Below, one piece after another: positions 1 through 2,824 of a stretch of DNA of 5,654 nucleotides. The translations under genes and the position numbers were made by a program. Numbering within the stretch: the stretch's first letter is position 1; each line of letters starts with the position of its first letter. The notes below the pieces were generated by a model. It saw only the letters and a program-made list of their open reading frames with translations. It did no database searches and was not told the DNA's origin. This stretch comes from Actinomycetota bacterium. GTDB taxonomy: Bacteria; Actinomycetota; Actinomycetes; S36-B12; UBA5976. The stretch covers positions 1 through 5,654 of the forward strand of contig RFTO01000084.1 of assembly GCA_009923375.1 (NCBI GenBank). The letters are read 5' to 3'.

Positions 1-173
1 ACATGTCTAAGCATTATCGGGGACTGCTTACCCGGATGCTTGTGACTCAAAGCCGAGCACCCAAGTCACCGCAGGAGCTTTTGGAGGTTGCCGCAACCGT
101 GTTTGACTGCGAACTCACACCATCTAAAAATCAAGACCCTTGGTTTCTTGACCTCATCATCAACAGTTCGTGA
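1..173 (+). CDS. C-terminal end of an unrecognised protein (5' truncated by the window edge)
   Basis: A plus-strand frame is open from the left edge and stops at TGA 171-173. From the in-frame ATG at base 3 it gives 56 residues beginning MSKHYRGLLTRMLVTQSR and ending DPWFLDLIINSS. The frame has no stop before the edge, so the ATG may be internal and the gene probably begins outside the window. The composition looks protein-like: amphipathic Leu/Val-rich helix character around PQELLEVAATVF and a hydrophobic tail WFLDLII, without the Arg/Ser bias typical of antisense frames in GC-rich DNA. I recognise no family, and so few residues allow no functional call. It is followed by 171 bases of non-coding DNA before the GatB/YqeY gene on the same strand, so it is probably a separate transcription unit. 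It could also be a chance open frame. Confidence 0.42.
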   Translation, partial: MSKHYRGLLTRMLVTQSRAPKSPQELLEVAATVFDCELTPSKNQDPWFLDLIINSS

Positions 174-266
174 CATCACCTCATTCCACTCGTCTGCACG
201 CGAACACCGCTTATAGCCATCCCTAGGCAACAAGCCGATCAGATGTCGGTGCAGCTGGCTCGAAGG

Positions 267-291
267 TCTCATGAGAGCAACATCCGTTGCT
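267..291. repeat. Two abutting inverted repeats upstream of the GatB/YqeY gene
   Basis: TCTCATGAGA (267-276) is a perfect 10-base palindrome. It shares base 276 with the next element, AGCAAC-ATCC-GTTGCT (276-291), a perfect 6-base inverted repeat around a 4-base loop. The second could form a short hairpin in RNA or act as a dyad protein site. Neither is followed by a T-run, so neither looks like an intrinsic terminator for the left-edge frame. Function is unknown, and short palindromes of this size can occur by chance. Confidence 0.35.
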
Positions 292-319
292 GCTGGCAAA
301 CGCGCCGTTGCACTGATTG

Positions 320-333
320 GTCACCCATGTGAC
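320..333. promoter_or_regulatory. Dyad GTCAC-CCAT-GTGAC just before the GatB/YqeY start
   Basis: A perfect 5-base inverted repeat with a 4-base spacer ends 11 bases before the ATG at 345 and overlaps the in-frame stop TGA at 330-332. It is flanked on both sides by TTGCAC (308-313 and 338-343). The position would suit an operator or the end of a core promoter for a leaderless or short-leader transcript. The half-sites run opposite to the CRP/GlxR consensus (TGTGA-N6-TCACA), so that assignment is not supported. Regulatory function is inferred from symmetry and position only. Confidence 0.3.
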
Positions 334-344
334 ACGCTTGCACC

Positions 345-809
345 ATGGCTCAGACACTCAAGGAACAACTGCGCGAAGACCTCACCGCTGCGATGAAGGC
401 CCGTGATTCGCTGAGGGCGAGCACCCTGAGGATGGCTTTGACCGCCATCACCAATGAGGAGGTTGCCGGCAAGGAAGCCCGCGAGTTAGCCGACGCCGAT
501 GTGGTCGCAGTGCTTGGCAAAGAGGCTAAGAAGCGTCGTGAGTCCGTCACCGCCTACACCGAAGCCGGCCGGGTGGATCTAGCTGACCGAGAGGCGGCTG
601 AAGGCGCGATCTTGGCAGAGTACCTGCCCGCACCACTCACCAACGAAGAGCTTGCGGCGATCGTGCTGGACGCAGTCGCTGCCGCAGCAGCAGACGGCAA
701 GACCGGCCCGGCTGCTATGGGCGCTGTGATGAAGGCAGTTCAGGAGAAGGTTGCTGGACGTGCTGCTGGAGATGCCGTTGCAGCGCTAGTCCGATCCAGC
801 CTCAGCTAG
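345..809 (+). CDS. GatB/YqeY domain-containing protein
   Basis: The 154-residue product has the normal length for a stand-alone YqeY protein. It opens with the family's typical start, TLKEQLREDLTAAMKARDSL (residues 4-23), then the helical segment RASTLRMALTAITNEEV (24-40). The basic conserved stretch KEAKKRRESVTAYTEAGR lies at 59-76, followed by ILAEYLP at 89-95. The C-terminal segment GPAAMGAVMKAVQEK (121-135) with VAGRAAGDAVAALV corresponds to the GatB-tail-like helical domain. The family shares this tail with the GatB subunit of tRNA-dependent amidotransferase, and in Deinococcus a YqeY domain fused to glutaminyl-tRNA synthetase helps bind tRNA. The role of free YqeY is not settled, so tRNA-related cytosolic function is only family-level inference. 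ATG 345 is the only reasonable start: an in-frame stop lies at 330-332 and no other start codon intervenes. No Shine-Dalgarno sequence precedes it, so the mRNA may be leaderless, as is common in actinobacteria. It converges with the DUF805 gene. Confidence 0.93.
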   Translation: MAQTLKEQLREDLTAAMKARDSLRASTLRMALTAITNEEVAGKEARELADADVVAVLGKEAKKRRESVTAYTEAGRVDLADREAAEGAILAEYLPAPLTNEELAAIVLDAVAAAAADGKTGPAAMGAVMKAVQEKVAGRAAGDAVAALVRSSLS

Positions 810-827
810 CACCTTAGAGGCTCTGGA
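795..827 (+). terminator. Possible hairpin at the 3' end of the GatB/YqeY gene
   Basis: Left arm TCCAGCCTC (795-803) pairs with right arm GAGGCTCTGGA (817-827), giving nine base pairs with a two-base bulge around a 13-base loop. The loop contains the TAG stop codon of the GatB/YqeY gene at 807-809. No T-run follows (CATTACAAACC), so it is not a canonical intrinsic terminator, although T-poor hairpins are proposed to terminate in actinobacteria. It lies in the short convergent gap before the end of the DUF805 gene and might serve both strands. Confidence 0.3.
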
Positions 828-873
828 CATTACAAACCTTGGAGCACAAACCCTGAGACGTACATCGGTTGTG

Positions 874-1356
874 TCAGTCGCGAGAGCCGTAGGCGTTCGG
901 GCCGTTGGTGCCGTCGGATGCCAATTTAATGAGGATAAGGATTGTGCCAACCAAAGGAATCAAACCAAAGAATAGGTACGCACCGCTTGTCCCTGTGTCG
1001 TGAAGACGACGCACAGCAACTGCTAGGGATGGGATAAACAGCCCCAAGCCAACGATGCTAAGGAATCCCAAGGCGAGTGGGTATGTTGCTGCCGGCATGC
1101 CGTTTCCAGTGTCGATAGTGAAAATGGAGTAATTAACCACCAGCTGGGGTGGGAAAGTTACAAGTAATGTGAAAAGCCAGAAGAACCAGTATTCGCTGCG
1201 GCGGGCGCGTCCCTTGAAATCGGCGTACTTTTTTAAAGACGTGGCGATGGCTTCGCCGAAGGTGTATGACCCGTGCTGCGTGCTTGCGAAGGGTGCCTGC
1301 CCTGGTGGTGGCGGAACCTGCGAGAAGTCGGGGCCGGGTGGCGGGGGCATGGTCAT
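874..1356 (-). CDS. DUF805 family integral membrane protein
   Basis: This 160-residue protein has a Pro/Gly-rich, probably cytoplasmic head (residues 1-29, with PPPPGPD and VPPPPGQAPF) followed by a DUF805 (YhaH-type) domain. Family hallmarks are KKYADFKGRARRSEYWFFW (42-60), RRLHDTGTSG (116-125) at the end of the second membrane segment, and the terminal DGTNGPNAYG (148-157). Three hydrophobic segments are visible at about 56-74, 92-113 and 124-143. The biochemical function of DUF805 proteins is not established. Pro-rich heads are common in actinobacterial members and could bind partners or simply be disordered. ATG 1356 is chosen because a perfect AGGAGG lies six bases upstream; a second ATG two codons in (1350) would leave 12 bases and fits less well. 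The gene is monocistronic here, convergent with the GatB/YqeY gene and divergent from the downstream glycosyltransferase. Confidence 0.92.
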   Translation of the reverse strand: MTMPPPPGPDFSQVPPPPGQAPFASTQHGSYTFGEAIATSLKKYADFKGRARRSEYWFFWLFTLLVTFPPQLVVNYSIFTIDTGNGMPAATYPLALGFLSIVGLGLFIPSLAVAVRRLHDTGTSGAYLFFGLIPLVGTILILIKLASDGTNGPNAYGSRD

Positions 1357-1362
1357 GGAGAA

Positions 1363-1368
1363 CCTCCT
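1363..1368 (-). promoter_or_regulatory. Ribosome binding site AGGAGG of the DUF805 gene
   Basis: The plus strand reads CCTCCT, which is AGGAGG on the minus strand, six bases ahead of ATG 1356-1354. This perfect Shine-Dalgarno core decides between the two closely spaced ATG codons in favour of the upstream one. It contrasts with the two plus-strand genes in the window, which have no clear Shine-Dalgarno sequence. Confidence 0.85.
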
Positions 1369-1477
1369 ACATGGACAGCATCGTCAAAGACACGCTTAGG
1401 CGAAAGATTAGGCACAGAAGTGACTAAACCACGTTATCTGCGCACTGAAATGTGTGGATTTCTCCCGTGAACCACAT

Positions 1478-1574
1478 CGTGCAGGCGTGCAAGCGCACAA
1501 CACCAAAGTGTGGCGGCAATCCCGATCTTTGCGTGCGTTGGCGGCAATAGACTCGTGCAAGCCCAGAAGCGCAC
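1478..1574. repeat. Cluster of short direct repeats upstream of the glycosyltransferase
   Basis: TGGCGGCAAT occurs at 1511-1520 and again exactly at 1539-1548. CGTGCAAGC occurs at 1486-1494 and 1554-1562. CGTGCA occurs also at 1478-1483, with the variant CGTGCG at 1532-1537. AAGCGCAC occurs at 1491-1498 and 1567-1574. The first AAGCGCAC overlaps a small dyad, GTGC-AAGC-GCAC (1487-1498). Several different words repeated within 100 bases upstream of a start codon suggest either degenerate duplication or repeated binding sites. Spacings are irregular (28, 68 and 76 bases), so this is not a simple tandem repeat. No known operator was recognised. Confidence 0.4.
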
Positions 1575-1600
1575 CACCGAACTATTAGTGAGCAGCAGAT

Positions 1601-2824
1601 ATGACGCAATCCCCTGCCCGACGGCTTGTCGTCTCCTATTGTTTCCCGCCCTACGCGGACACCTCGGCGATCGTGGTCGCCAAGCGCCTGCGCGACTGGG
1701 CGGAACCCGTGGATGTCGTCTGCTGCGACCTGTCCACGATGCGCAGCATTGATCCCACCTTGACCGAAATTGCTGGCCCGTGGGTACGACGATTTCATGC
1801 AGTGCCGACTCGTCCGAGCTTTGAAAATTGGCAGCGGATGGTCGAGTTCACCCAATCTGGTTTGGCCACTGTCATGCGTTGGCAGCAGGAGCAAGGTGAG
1901 TACGAGCAGATGTACAGTCGCGCGCAATTCGCGGCCTCACATGTGCTCGCCGCCAGCATCAAGGCGCTGCAGCCGGGTGTCCGTTGGACAGCCGAGTTCT
2001 CCGACCCCCTCACCCGCGATGCTCAGGGAACCATCCGAACAGCGCCCGTCACCGATGATGCTGTCATCGACACCCTCCGCGATGAAATCACCACTCGCGG
2101 TTACACGCCACCGGCGGACCTGAATATGTACGCGTGGGTGGAGACTGCGGTGTACGCGATGGCCGACGAAATCATCTTCACCAACGCTAACCAGCGGGCT
2201 TACATGATGAGTGTCTGCGAGGACGCACATCTGCGCGATGCTGTGCTGGCAAAGTCCACCATCAGCCCCCACCCGACCCCGGCGGCGGAGTTCTACGACC
2301 TTGTGCCGGGCACATTCGATTACGAACCGGGAATCGTGAATATGGGGTATTTCGGGAACTTCTACGCCAACCGCGGCTTAGGCATGTTCTTGGATGCGTT
2401 GTCGGGCATCGAGGAGAGGTTCCGTCGACGTTTGATGCTGCATGTTTTCACTGCGGATGCCAAGAACCTCATGGAGCTTGCCGAGCAGCGAGGTGTGGCG
2501 GAACACGTGCGAGTGCAAAAGCAGCTGCCTTTCCTGGAGTTCCTCAATGCCGCTAAGCAGATGGATGTGCTCATCGTCAATGACGCTGAGTTCACCGCGG
2601 GCGCCGACAACCCGTTCCTGCCGAGCAAATGGAGTGATTACAAAGGCAGCGGGACTGCGGTGTGGGGAATCCTGGACAAGAACAGCCCACTGACTAAAGA
2701 GACCCTTGCTTACAAGACTGGCCTTGACTCGCAATCAGCCACCGAGCAGGCGCTCTGCTCCATCGCTGCGTTGGAACCTAAGACCACTCGCGCATACGCA
2801 TCCTCGACGACCTCGCGGCCGTAA
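1601..2824 (+). CDS. GT-B fold glycosyltransferase (GT4-like), probably surface glycan synthesis
   Basis: The 407-residue protein has the two-lobed GT-B layout. The N-terminal lobe begins RRLVVSYCFPPYADTSA (7-23), the first strand and Pro-rich loop usual in GT4-like enzymes, and continues through HAVPTRPSFENW (66-77) and VRWTAEFSDPL (127-137). The C-terminal lobe begins YFGNFYANRGLGMFLDAL (250-267). It includes LPFLEFLNAAKQMDVLIVND (309-328) and the sugar-nucleotide region LPSKWSDYKGSGTAVWGI (340-357), with Lys343 and Asp346-Tyr347 where many relatives have PSK-x-x-EY rather than the E-x7-E motif. No signal peptide or membrane segment is evident, so it probably works at the cytoplasmic membrane face with a nucleotide-sugar donor; sugar and acceptor are unknown. 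ATG 1601 is the first start after the in-frame stop at 1589-1591, but no strong Shine-Dalgarno sequence precedes it. The last 37 residues overlap the convergent glycosyltransferase, and the tail after about residue 391 (EPKTTRAYASSTTSRP) looks like low-constraint read-through. Confidence 0.85.
   Translation: MTQSPARRLVVSYCFPPYADTSAIVVAKRLRDWAEPVDVVCCDLSTMRSIDPTLTEIAGPWVRRFHAVPTRPSFENWQRMVEFTQSGLATVMRWQQEQGEYEQMYSRAQFAASHVLAASIKALQPGVRWTAEFSDPLTRDAQGTIRTAPVTDDAVIDTLRDEITTRGYTPPADLNMYAWVETAVYAMADEIIFTNANQRAYMMSVCEDAHLRDAVLAKSTISPHPTPAAEFYDLVPGTFDYEPGIVNMGYFGNFYANRGLGMFLDALSGIEERFRRRLMLHVFTADAKNLMELAEQRGVAEHVRVQKQLPFLEFLNAAKQMDVLIVNDAEFTAGADNPFLPSKWSDYKGSGTAVWGILDKNSPLTKETLAYKTGLDSQSATEQALCSIAALEPKTTRAYASSTTSRP
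2710..2824. other. 115-base tail-to-tail overlap of two glycosyltransferase genes
   Basis: The plus-strand gene stops with TAA at 2822-2824, and the minus-strand gene stops with TAA read on the complement of 2710-2712. The overlap encodes residues 371-407 of the plus-strand enzyme and residues 940-977 of the minus-strand enzyme. The latter include the C-terminal GT4 helix RYGREVVEDAYARVVLG (940-956), then a less typical Cys/Ser-rich tail. Codons are phased so that third positions of both genes pair with each other. There is no room for a terminator between them. Confidence 0.85.

Larger units (their letters stand above)
174..344. other. Intergenic region with small inverted repeats
   Basis: No convincing gene is visible between the left-edge frame and the GatB/YqeY start. 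The region holds three small symmetric elements: TCTCATGAGA at 267-276, AGCAAC-ATCC-GTTGCT at 276-291 and GTCAC-CCAT-GTGAC at 320-333. TTGCAC occurs twice (308-313 and 338-343), flanking the last element. No clear -35/-10 pair could be assigned. The promoter of the downstream gene presumably lies here, but that is inferred from position only. Confidence 0.5.
1357..1600. promoter_or_regulatory. Divergent intergenic region (promoters of the DUF805 gene and the glycosyltransferase expected)
   Basis: These 244 bases separate two divergently transcribed genes and must supply both 5' regions. On the minus strand, TAATCT (plus positions 1405-1410) sits about 50 bases before the DUF805 start and is a possible -10 element, but no good -35 hexamer lies at the right distance. 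On the plus strand no convincing promoter was found before ATG 1601. The half nearer the glycosyltransferase (1478-1574) holds a cluster of repeated short words, listed separately. Open frames crossing this region look like antisense or out-of-frame noise. Confidence 0.4.

Noticed and set aside
66..299. 77-codon minus-strand open frame upstream of the GatB/YqeY gene
   Set aside because: It is antisense to the protein-like left-edge frame, has mixed Arg/Cys/Trp composition without a recognisable domain, and runs through the inverted repeats. No Shine-Dalgarno sequence was identified for it.
320..333. GTCAC-CCAT-GTGAC as a CRP/GlxR-type binding site
   Set aside because: The half-sites are in the opposite order to TGTGA-N6-TCACA and the spacing differs, so the resemblance is only in the letters used.
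1424..1927. 167-codon minus-strand open frame across the intergenic region and the start of the smaller glycosyltransferase
   Set aside because: Most of it is the antisense of a well-supported glycosyltransferase, and its product is rich in Arg, His and Cys with no domain; it appears to be a shadow frame.
2362..2734. Two overlapping minus-strand open frames within the 3' part of the smaller glycosyltransferase
   Set aside because: They are antisense to the conserved C-terminal lobe (YFGNFYANRG, LPSKWSDYKG) and have no domain of their own.
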